64,000 nucleotides of DNA, from positions 25,516-89,515 of the forward strand of contig NZ_JADWYQ010000029.1 in NCBI RefSeq assembly GCF_022414575.1. The letters are read 5' to 3'. This document shows, one piece after another, positions 58,158 to 64,000 of the stretch (position 1 is its first letter; every line of letters begins with the position of its first letter). Both the position numbers and the translations under genes were made by a program. The DNA comes from Streptomyces sp. MUM 178J (lineage in GTDB: Bacteria; Actinomycetota; Actinomycetes; Streptomycetales; Streptomycetaceae). The notes under the pieces were generated by a model. The model did no database searches. It saw only the letters and a list, made by a program, of their open reading frames with translations, and was not told where the DNA came from.

Positions 58158-58838
58158 GTGAGCAGCAGCCTTCGACGCGGCGCCCTCGCCGCCACTGCCC
58201 TCGTGTTCTCGATCGCCTCGCTTGCCGCATGCGGGGCGGGGAAAGACGCGCAGACCCTCGGCATCAGGCCCGACAACGCCGCGACCGCGGTGGACAACCT
58301 GAAGATCCAGAACGGGGTGGTGATCACCCAGCCGACCGAGGGCGCGGAGGGTCCGGCCGTCGTCTCGGCGACGATCTTCAACGACGGCCGGGAGGACGAG
58401 ACCCTCGAGTCGATCACTGTGCCGGGGCCTGGCGTCGAGGCCGAGCTGAGCCCGGCGGGCGGCTCGGGTCCGCTGACCGTCCCGGCGGGCGGCTCCATCG
58501 TCCTCGGCGGCGAGGGCAACGCCTCCGCGGTCATCGACGAGGGCCTGAAGGCCGCCAGTGACGGCGATGTGCTGGACGTCGTCTTCCGCTTCAGCGAGAC
58601 CGGCGATGTGACGCTGCGGGCGTTCGTCGTCCCGGCCGAGAACTACTACAAGAAGTTCGGCCCCAGCTCGCTGCCGTCGGCCCCGGAGGAGTCGCCGGAG
58701 GAGTCACCCGAGCAGTCGCCGACCGGCAGCCCGACCGGGACGCCGACGAGCACGCCGACCGGCACTGCCGCAGGCGCGGCGGGCGGCGAGGCGACGCCGT
58801 CGGACGCCTCCTCGGCGTCCCAGGACGCGGGCCACTGA
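58158..58838 (+). CDS. secreted lipoprotein, possible copper-chaperone-like fold (226 aa)
   Basis: Signal peptide with lipobox LAAC (Cys25 in SIASLAACGAG). The mature part has the beta-sandwich pattern of the DUF461/PCuAC group (VVSATIFNDGREDETLESIT, LTVPAGGSIVLGGEGNA, VLDVVFRFSETGDVTL) but lacks the Met/His copper motif of true PCuAC. The C-terminus is a Ser/Pro/Thr/Glu-rich tail (EESPEESPEQSPTGSPTGTP). GTG 58158 follows AAGGAGA. It is convergent with phoP over a strong terminator. Function unknown. Confidence 0.8.
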   Translation: MSSSLRRGALAATALVFSIASLAACGAGKDAQTLGIRPDNAATAVDNLKIQNGVVITQPTEGAEGPAVVSATIFNDGREDETLESITVPGPGVEAELSPAGGSGPLTVPAGGSIVLGGEGNASAVIDEGLKAASDGDVLDVVFRFSETGDVTLRAFVVPAENYYKKFGPSSLPSAPEESPEESPEQSPTGSPTGTPTSTPTGTAAGAAGGEATPSDASSASQDAGH

Positions 58839-58870
58839 GCCTGCTGCCGTACGTCAGGCCTGCGCGTACG

Positions 58871-58914
58871 GGCGAGGGGCCGCCTGCCGGACCACCGGCG
58901 GACGGCCCCTCGCC
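58871..58914. terminator. terminator between the lipoprotein and phoP
   Basis: 12-bp stem ggcgaggggccg (58871-58882) with cggcccctcgcc (58903-58914) and a smaller inner hairpin. It serves both convergent transcripts. Confidence 0.85.
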
Positions 58915-58936
58915 CACGCACAGAGGCGGTCGCGGC

Positions 58937-59617
58937 CTACGGCTCGAACTTGTAGCCCAGGCCGCGCACCGTCACCAGATAGCGCGGCGCCCCCGGATCC
59001 GGCTCGATCTTGGCGCGCAGCCGCTTGACGTGGACGTCGAGCGTCTTGGTGTCGCCCACGTAGTCCGCGCCCCAGACACGGTCGATCAGCTGCATCCGGG
59101 TCAGCACCCGGCCCGCGTTGCGGAGCAACATCTCCAGCAGGTCGAACTCCTTCAGCGGGAGGTCGACCTTGCCGCCCGCGACCGTGACGACATGGCGGTC
59201 CACATCCATGCGGACGGGGCCGGCCTCCAGGGCCGCCGGGGCGACCTCCTCCGGCTCGCCGCGGCGGCGCAGCACCGCCCGGATGCGGGCGACCAGCTCC
59301 CGCGAGGAGAAGGGCTTGGTGACATAGTCGTCGGCTCCTATCTCCAGCCCGACGACCTTGTCGATCTCGCTGTCCTTGGCGGTCACCATGATGACGGGGA
59401 CGTTCGAGCGGCCGCGCAGCTGGCGGCACACCTCCGTACCGGGCAGCCCGGGCAGCATCAGGTCGAGGAGGACGAGGTCGGCGCCATTGCGCTCGAACTC
59501 GTCGAGTCCTTCGGGCCCCGTGGTCGCCACCGCGACCTCGAAGCCCTCCTTGCGGAGCATGTAGGAAAGGGCGTCGCTGAAGGATTCCTCATCCTCGACG
59601 ACGAGCACTCGGGTCAC
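58937..59617 (-). CDS. phoP: phosphate response regulator PhoP (226 aa)
   Basis: OmpR-type regulator of phosphate starvation genes, and in Streptomyces also of antibiotic production. Receiver: acidic pocket VVEDEES, phospho-Asp in DLVLLDLMLPGLPG, VIMVTAKDSE and the lysine in YVTKPFSSREL. Winged helix: LPLKEFDLLEMLLRNAGRVL and GDTKTLDVHVKRLRAKIE. The start ATG 59617 overlaps the phoR stop (ATGA), so they form a coupled pair. It should bind the PHO box at 61004. Confidence 0.95.
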   Translation of the reverse strand: MTRVLVVEDEESFSDALSYMLRKEGFEVAVATTGPEGLDEFERNGADLVLLDLMLPGLPGTEVCRQLRGRSNVPVIMVTAKDSEIDKVVGLEIGADDYVTKPFSSRELVARIRAVLRRRGEPEEVAPAALEAGPVRMDVDRHVVTVAGGKVDLPLKEFDLLEMLLRNAGRVLTRMQLIDRVWGADYVGDTKTLDVHVKRLRAKIEPDPGAPRYLVTVRGLGYKFEP

Positions 59618-60930
59618 GGAAGGACCTCCGGGGCAGGAATCTCAGTGTTCGGATCGGTGGTGGTCGTGGCGGCGCCGGCGAAGCCGGCGGCCATGGCGGC
59701 GCCGGCGGTCCGGTGACCGTCGCCGGTGCGGGAGTGCCCGCGTCCGCCCGTCCCGCCGGAGGGACGGTCCCGTACGGCCCCGGCTTCGGGAAGCCGCAGG
59801 GTGAAGGTGGAGCCCTGTCCCTCGGAGCTCCACACCGTGACCTCCCCGCCGTGCGAGGCAGCCACGTGCTTGACGATGGCCAGTCCCAGGCCGGTGCCTC
59901 CGGTGGCGCGGGAGCGGGCAGGGTCGACGCGGTAGAACCGCTCGAAGATCCGCTCCCGGTCCTTCTCGGAGATCCCGATGCCCTGGTCGGTGACCGCGAT
60001 CTCGATGAGATCTCCCCCGGACGCGGCGACGCGGCGCGCGGCGATGCCGACGCGCGTGCGGGCCGGGGAGTAGTTGACGGCGTTCTCGACGAGATTGCCC
60101 AGCGCGGCGGCGAGCTGCCCCCGGTTGCCCCAGAGATACAGATCTGCGGCGCCCCCTGCGGCCATGGTGATCTGCTTGGTGGAGGCGGCGTGGCGGGAGC
60201 GGTCGATCGCCTCGGCGACCAGCTCGTCCACCCGTACGGGCTCCGCATCCTGCAGCGGGTCGTCGTTCTGCACCCGGGACAGGTCGATGAGCTCCTGTAC
60301 GAGGTTGGTGAGGCGGGTCGCCTCGATCTGCATCCGGCCCGCGAAGCGGGTGACCGCCGCGGGGTCGTCCGCGGCGTCCATGACGGCCTCGGAGAGCAGG
60401 GAGAGCGCACCCACGGGGGTCTTCAGCTCATGGCTGACGTTCGCCACGAAGTCGCGTCGCACCGCTTCTATGCGACGGGCCTCGGTGAGGTCCTCGACCA
60501 GCAGCAGCACGAGGCGGGAGCCGAGGGGGGCGACTCGGGCGGAGACGGCGAGCGCCTCGCCGCGGCCGGTGCCGCGCCGGGGCAGATCCAGCTCCACCTG
60601 CCGTATCTCTCCGTCGCGGCGGGTGTCGCGGGCCATGTGCAGCATGGGCTCCACGGCGAGCTTCCCGCCGCGGACCAACCCGAGGGCGTACGCCGCGGAG
60701 CTCGCCTTGACGACGGAGTCGCTCTCGTCGAGGACGACCGCGGAGGAGCGGAGGACGGACAGCACCGTGTCGACGCCGGGCGGCAGCGCCGCATGCAGGT
60801 CGGCGCGCTGGGAGGAGCGGGTGGGCCGCGCCTGGTCGCGCTCGCTCCAGCGGAACGCCAGCATGGCGATGACACCGGTGCACAGCCCGGCGATCGCTGC
60901 CGCTGCGGCGACCGCCGCGTTCACGTCCAT
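59614..60930 (-). CDS. phoR: phosphate sensor histidine kinase PhoR (438 aa)
   Basis: Sensor of the PhoR/SenX3 type with one N-terminal membrane segment (AAVAAAAAIAGLCTGVIAML), a PAS-like region, and the kinase core: H-box FVANVSHELKTPVGALSLL, N-box LVENAVNYSP, G1 DQGIGIS, F-box FERFYRV and G2 GGTGLGLAIVK. The C-terminal ~60 residues are low-complexity (RPSGGTGGRGHSRTG). It phosphorylates PhoP. It is divergent from phoU with a PHO box between. Confidence 0.95.
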   Translation of the reverse strand: MDVNAAVAAAAAIAGLCTGVIAMLAFRWSERDQARPTRSSQRADLHAALPPGVDTVLSVLRSSAVVLDESDSVVKASSAAYALGLVRGGKLAVEPMLHMARDTRRDGEIRQVELDLPRRGTGRGEALAVSARVAPLGSRLVLLLVEDLTEARRIEAVRRDFVANVSHELKTPVGALSLLSEAVMDAADDPAAVTRFAGRMQIEATRLTNLVQELIDLSRVQNDDPLQDAEPVRVDELVAEAIDRSRHAASTKQITMAAGGAADLYLWGNRGQLAAALGNLVENAVNYSPARTRVGIAARRVAASGGDLIEIAVTDQGIGISEKDRERIFERFYRVDPARSRATGGTGLGLAIVKHVAASHGGEVTVWSSEGQGSTFTLRLPEAGAVRDRPSGGTGGRGHSRTGDGHRTAGAAMAAGFAGAATTTTDPNTEIPAPEVLP

Positions 60931-61003
60931 GCATCCAGGTTATGCGGGGCTCCGGACATGCTCCCAGCCAAACGAGCGGCGGCTCGAACAGTCGTCGCTC
61001 AGA

Positions 61004-61036
61004 GTTCACCGAGGGGACGGAGCTGGTTCACTTGGG
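61004..61036. promoter_or_regulatory. PHO box between phoR and phoU
   Basis: gttcaccgagg (61004-61014) and gttcacttggg (61026-61036) are separated by 11 bp (ggacggagctg), the 11-nt direct-repeat period of PhoP boxes in Streptomyces. It lies 74 bp upstream of phoR and 181 bp upstream of phoU, and is the expected site of autoregulation. Confidence 0.85.
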
Positions 61037-61216
61037 GTGCCGAAGCAGGACGCGTTCCGGACAGAACGTGGAATCGTGGAGGGGGGCGACCCCCTTCCGA
61101 CCTTCGCCCGACCCCCGCCCGACCCCTGTCGTTTCGGTCGTTCCGGTCGTATCGAGAGGTCGTACAAGAGGGCCGCAGGCCGTACCGAGGCAGGCCGTAT
61201 CCGCAGAGAGGACACC

Positions 61217-61894
61217 ATGCGCGACGCGTACCACGAGGAACTGGACTCGATCGGCGAGGGCCTGGTCGAGATGGCCCGGCTGGTCGGGTCGGCGATCGGG
61301 CGCGCCACGACGGCCATGCTCGACGCCGACCTCAAGCTCGCCGAGAGCGTGATCGCCGGGGACCAGAAGGTCGACGACCTCCAGCACGACCTGGAGGCCC
61401 GGGCCATAGCCCTGCTGGCCCGGCAGCAGCCGGTTGCGACGGATCTGCGGATCGTGGTGACGTCGCTGCGGATGAGCGCGGACCTGGAGCGCTCGGGCGA
61501 CCTGGCCCAGCATGTGGCCAAGCTGGCCCGGCTGCGCTTCCCGGAGAAGGTCGTCCCGAACGACCTGCACGCCACGCTGCTGCAGATGGGGCAGCTGGCG
61601 CAGCGCCTGATGGCGAAGTCGGCGGAGGTCATCATCACCAAGGACGTCGATCTCGCGATGCAGCTCGAGCAGGACGACGACGAGATGGACCTGCTGCACC
61701 GCACGCTGTTCCAGCACCTGATGGACGACCGCTGGAAGCACGGCATCGAGACGGCCGTGGATGTGACGCTGCTCGGCCGCTACTACGAGCGCTTCGCGGA
61801 CCACGCGGTGGCCGTCGCCAAGCGCGTCGTCTACCTGGTCACGGGCGAGCACGCGGACGAGATCCAGCCGCCGGTGCAGGTCGAGGGCGCGTAG
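61217..61894 (+). CDS. phoU: phosphate transport/signalling regulator PhoU (225 aa)
   Basis: Two PhoU helical bundle repeats (YHEELDSIGEGLVEMARLVG, LQHDLEARAIALLARQQPVA; then LLQMGQLAQRLMAKSAEVII, LHRTLFQHLMDDRWKHGIET) bearing E/DXXXD metal-binding motifs such as ERSGD and ERFADHAV. It links the Pst transporter to PhoR, dampening the response when phosphate is plentiful. ATG 61217 follows agaggac. The stop codon lies in the loop of a 12-bp hairpin. The pst genes are not in this window. Confidence 0.95.
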   Translation: MRDAYHEELDSIGEGLVEMARLVGSAIGRATTAMLDADLKLAESVIAGDQKVDDLQHDLEARAIALLARQQPVATDLRIVVTSLRMSADLERSGDLAQHVAKLARLRFPEKVVPNDLHATLLQMGQLAQRLMAKSAEVIITKDVDLAMQLEQDDDEMDLLHRTLFQHLMDDRWKHGIETAVDVTLLGRYYERFADHAVAVAKRVVYLVTGEHADEIQPPVQVEGA

Positions 61895-61906
61895 CCCTCG
61901 ACCTGC
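61876..61906 (+). terminator. terminator overlapping the phoU stop
   Basis: 12-bp stem gcaggtcgaggg (61876-61887) with ccctcgacctgc (61895-61906). The loop cgcgtag contains the phoU stop codon TAG, so the stem forms inside the last codons of the gene. A partial copy (ggtcgagggcgcgtagc) follows at 61914. Confidence 0.75.
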
Positions 61907-62032
61907 GCCGGCGGTCGAGGGCGCGTAGCTCCGCAAGCCCCGGATGCGGCGGTGCGCTGTTGATGCGCCCGCCGGAGTGGGCATGGAATGGGGCAGAGGC
62001 GGCACGTCCGGTACGCCGACGAGGAGGCACCC

Positions 62033-62191
62033 ATGGCCGAGTCCCCCATAACCGACCCCCGGCACGACACCCCCGACACCCCCCGTGACGCGGCGTTCCT
62101 GCCCGTCCTCGGCGCCTGCGGCTGCGGCTCGGGCTGCGGCTGCGGCTGCCAGTCGGGCGGCCCGTGCCAGTGCGGCGGCGGCTGCGGTTAG
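62033..62191 (+). CDS. small cysteine-rich metal-binding-like protein (52 aa)
   Basis: ATG 62033 follows GAGGAGG, a strong ribosome site. The N-terminal half is soluble and Pro/Asp-rich (ITDPRHDTPDTPRDAAF). The C-terminal 26 residues hold eight cysteines in CxC and CGC arrays (GACGCGSGCGCGC, then PCQCGGGC), a metallothionein-like pattern that would bind zinc or copper. It lies 138 bp after phoU on the same strand, followed by its own terminator. No family name can be given; similarity of small Gly/Cys peptides is hard to judge. Confidence 0.75.
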   Translation: MAESPITDPRHDTPDTPRDAAFLPVLGACGCGSGCGCGCQSGGPCQCGGGCG

Positions 62192-62243
62192 GGAGCGCCG
62201 CCACAGCGGCGCCGCCCGCCGCGCCAGCCGTTTGACGCAGCCG

Positions 62244-62269
62244 GGCCCCGTCCGATGACGGACGGGGCC
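62244..62269 (+). terminator. terminator after the Cys-rich gene
   Basis: 11-bp stem ggccccgtccg (62244-62254) with cggacggggcc (62259-62269), loop atga, then ttgct. Serves the Cys-rich gene and may also stop the convergent transcript. Confidence 0.85.
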
Positions 62270-62370
62270 TTGCTGCGTTATGACGACTTCCGCCGCTGCG
62301 TTGTGACGACTTCCGCCGTTCGAACGGCCCGACGCCCATGGACTCGGCGCGTGCCGGGGGCAGGTCCGTT

Positions 62371-62727
62371 TCAGGCCTTGCTCCGGCTCTGGGCTTCGGC
62401 CTCCGCCATCGCTTCGGCCTCGGTCTCCGCCACCGCGACCGCGAACCCCAGCGCCTTGGTGATGTGCCCGGCGGCGGACATCACGCGTGCCGTGCCCACC
62501 ACGGGGGCGATGGCGACGAGGACGTCCTGCAGCTGCTCGGCCGTCAGGTTGGCCTTGAGAGCGGGGTCGACATGGGCGAGGTAGGAGATCGCAGGAGCGT
62601 CCATGGCCGCGAGTGCGGCGATGCGGGTGAGGATGAGCGTCCCCTCGTCCAGACCACAGCGCTCGAGCGAGTCGACTGTCATCGCGGCGAGAGTGTCGAG
62701 AACAGGCGTGTCTGACGTGGTGGCCAT
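62371..62727 (-). CDS. carboxymuconolactone decarboxylase/AhpD-like protein (118 aa)
   Basis: All-helical AhpD-like fold: LDTLAAMTVDSLERCGLDEGTLILTRIAALAAM (given in part: LERCGLDEGTLILTRIAAL), LTAEQLQDVLVAIAPVVGTA and AAGHITKALGFAVAVAE. The CxxC active-site pair of true AhpD peroxidase components is absent (only one Cys, in LERCGL), so redox activity is doubtful. An acidic repeat tail (AETEAEAMAEAEAQS) ends it. I start at ATG 62727 with gaaggaag upstream. Convergent with the Cys-rich gene. Confidence 0.85.
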   Translation of the reverse strand: MATTSDTPVLDTLAAMTVDSLERCGLDEGTLILTRIAALAAMDAPAISYLAHVDPALKANLTAEQLQDVLVAIAPVVGTARVMSAAGHITKALGFAVAVAETEAEAMAEAEAQSRSKA

Positions 62728-62958
62728 CTCCGGACTTCCTTCCGGTGCTTGCGGGGCCGACACCTGCGGCCGGCTGAGCACGGCGGGCCTTTCCGTGTCG
62801 GCGCTTGCCCTTCCACCGTAGGAACCGTCCGCGTCCCTCGCATGTCGCAGGCGTCGCCGCCCCGCACAGAGGGCGACCTGCCCTCGCCGGGCCCGGCAAG
62901 GGCCCGAGGCCCGACCCACAAGGGCCGCAGCGCGACCCGCAAGGGCCGAGGTGCGACA
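62728..62958. other. intergenic DNA upstream of the CMD gene
   Basis: 230 bp of Gly/Arg-coding-looking GC-rich DNA in which no frame is convincing. Contains cccgacccacaagggccgca and similar short repeats (gcgacccgcaagggccg). It probably carries the CMD promoter. Confidence 0.5.
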
Positions 62959-62997
62959 AAGCCCCCTGCCCGCGGGGGACCCGCAGGCAGGGGGCTT
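62959..62997. terminator. strong terminator, likely for a leftward gene
   Basis: 12-bp stem aagccccctgcc (62959-62970) with ggcagggggctt (62986-62997) and inner pairing. It starts 12 bp after a leftward stop codon (TAA at 63010-63012). Confidence 0.85.
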
Positions 62998-63009
62998 GAT
63001 CAGTGCGTG

Positions 63010-63369
63010 TTACTTCTTCTTGCCCTGGGTTTCGACCGCCCGTTTCTTGGCGCTGATCAGCGGTGTTCGGACCCCAACTGACCTGCTGTCGGGCGGTCGT
63101 TGGTGGTCGTTGTCGGTCGTTGGTGGTTCACCTCGGAGGTTCCACAGAGGTTCCGTGGACAAGGCCCGGAAGGGCAAGAAGGAACAGCCTGCGGCCGCAC
63201 GACCACAGACAGCGAGCCTAGCTCGCGCACCCAAGCAAGAAGAGCACCTGTCGCCCGGCCCCCGGTGCTCTTCTTGTTGTTCGGCGGCAGCCGCCGCCGC
63301 CGATGGGGCTCCTTCTTCTCGCGCTGAGCCGCGCACAACAGCTGAGCCGCGCACAACAACAGACACCAC
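63010..63369 (-). other. possible 3' end of an unidentified leftward gene
   Basis: A leftward frame ending LISAKKRAVETQGKKK and TAA (63010-63012) sits right before a strong terminator, as a real gene end would. But the upstream part (to 63369) runs through a terminator-like hairpin (63236-63276) and lacks codon bias, and no start is convincing. It could be the tail of a gene truncated by rearrangement. Unidentified. Confidence 0.3.
63236..63276 (+). terminator. intrinsic-type terminator, owner unknown
   Basis: 13-bp stem caagaagagcacc (63236-63248) with ggtgctcttcttg (63264-63276), 15-nt loop, then TTGTT on the plus strand. Nothing recognisable lies upstream that it could serve; an RNA gene of 63100-63235 is possible but unproven. 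Confidence 0.7.
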
Positions 63370-63398
63370 CCCCTCTCTTTTCCTAAGTAGAGGAAAGC

Positions 63399-63616
63399 TG
63401 CGTCACCTGCGTCACAGCCGACGGAAAACGGGCCCTGAACTGCCAGAACAGGCGTGACGCAGAACCCGGATGTCTGCGTCATCGTGCGTCACCTGCGTCA
63501 CGCCCCCGTGTCACAGACGACGAAGCCGTGACGCAAAGGTGACGCACCCCATCCACCCCACGTCACGCAAACACACAGGTCAAAGGCCCAAATGACGCAC
63601 GTGACGCCGTGACGCA
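63399..63616. repeat. cluster of TGACGCA heptamers (iteron-like)
   Basis: Ten exact TGACGCA or TGCGTCA heptamers at 63399, 63408, 63455, 63475, 63485, 63494, 63529, 63540, 63593 and 63610, plus variants at 63602 and 63563. Pairs are often 9 to 11 bp apart. Such density is far above chance and is typical of iterons or multimer-binding operator regions. No rep gene is in the window to its right. Confidence 0.75.
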
Positions 63617-63656
63617 GAAATCCGAACCTCGGACACACGCGAGCCCTACTGTCCTG

Positions 63657-63720
63657 TGCCATCGAACCTTGATCATTGCCATCGAAGGTTGGTGATCATT
63701 AGTTTTGTGCCACCGAAGTT
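63657..63720. repeat. three direct repeats tgccatcgaa
   Basis: tgccatcgaacctt (63657), tgccatcgaaggtt (63677) and tgccaccgaagttt (63708), with gatcat between. The AT-rich composition and repeats resemble the end of a mobile element or its regulatory region. Confidence 0.5.
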
Positions 63721-63933
63721 TGAGTGGTGCGGGGTGCTGATCGTCAGGGGTGGCAGTGGGGAACTCGGTGCATACGCGGATCCTGATCGCGGAGCGTTTG
63801 ACCTGGGGTTCTTGGAGGGTTGCTCTCGGGCTCGCAACAGCCCGACCAATCCGAGCGGGCAGGCGGGTTCTATGATCCGCGCATGTCGAACATCTGGGGG
63901 CGGGCTGTCCTACTGGCGGTGTTGACAGGAGTC

Positions 63934-64000
63934 TGAACCGTTCCGGGTTCGGTAGGGACTCGATCATTTGAGAGGATCGAGTCATGGCACGTCCTTCCCA
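63934..64000 (+). mobile_element. left end of an IS3-type insertion sequence (cut by window)
   Basis: tgaaccgttccgggttcggt (63934) resembles the terminal repeat of Streptomyces IS3-type elements, and an open reading frame beginning MARPS opens 50 bp in, the start seen in orfA transposase proteins. Only 67 bp are in the window. Confidence 0.6.
63984..64000 (+). CDS. transposase orfA start, partial
   Basis: ATG at 63984 with gagagga 10 nt upstream; only five codons (M-A-R-P-S) are visible before the window ends. These residues and the preceding IS-end-like sequence suggest an IS3-type orfA (HTH transposase). No other check is possible here. Confidence 0.5.

Noticed and set aside
58158..58838. 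Copper chaperone PCuAC
   Set aside because: The fold pattern is similar but the Met/His copper motif is missing.
63656..63925. Rightward gene of 89 aa before the IS
   Set aside because: It reads through the tgccatcgaa repeats, has poor codon bias and no ribosome site.

Overview
The window looks like the core chromosome of a Streptomyces (GC about 70 percent, third-position GC bias, GTG and TTG starts, Shine-Dalgarno GGAG motifs, hairpin terminators with short or no U-tracts). From memory, the gene content and order match the thrC / otsA / nagKA / cdgB / terD / msiK / cysS / ispDF / carD / phoRP-phoU stretch of Streptomyces coelicolor (roughly SCO4295 down to SCO4226). That comparison is recall, not a search. 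The species cannot be named from the sequence alone.

Layout. 1-7350: cold shock protein, a ThiS/MoaD-like carrier behind threonine synthase, a GpgS-like glucosyltransferase, trehalose-6-phosphate synthase and phosphatase (otsA, otsB), and a DUF3263 protein. 7396-14141: an amino-sugar region with an orphan sugar-binding lipoprotein, a divergent SIS-domain isomerase/deaminase, nagK-nagA, then a PfkB kinase and class II aldolase. Sites resembling the DasR dre operator lie in the lipoprotein/SIS intergenic region, before nagK, and 38 kb away before msiK (47526), the shared sugar-transport ATPase. 14160-26143: housekeeping and miscellaneous genes, including the diguanylate cyclase CdgB, an ArfB-like ribosome rescue factor, TerD, an M1 peptidase and a FAD oxidoreductase. 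26200-34600: accessory genes: a SulP transporter and PhnA-like protein flanked by two related ArsR regulators, arsO with a true arsenic-type arsR, MepB, a PstS-like protein, and GNAT.

38018-47313 is a complete 9.3-kb actinomycete integrative and conjugative element (AICE) of the pSAM2 type. It sits in the 3' end of a tRNA-Thr(TGT) gene and is bounded by identical 43-bp att repeats. It carries a colicin-immunity-like protein, a Pif-type NUDIX protein, a KorSA-type GntR repressor with three matching operators, an FtsK/TraSA translocase, small spread proteins, a RepSA-type HUH initiator, Xis and a tyrosine integrase. A third, diverged copy of the tRNA 3' fragment at 34632 suggests that the 3.4 kb left of the element (surface protein, sortase, FGE-like protein) is an older accreted island.

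47526-62727 returns to core genes: msiK, a nucleotidyltransferase, DoxX, rlmB, cysS, ispF-ispD, carD, and the phosphate regulon controllers phoP-phoR diverging from phoU around a PHO box. A short Cys-rich protein follows phoU. 62728-64000 is accessory DNA: two strong terminators around an unidentified locus, at least ten TGACGCA heptamers in 218 bp, and the left end of an IS3-type insertion sequence cut by the window edge. Short tandem repeats (6 to 32 bp) are unusually common both between and inside genes.
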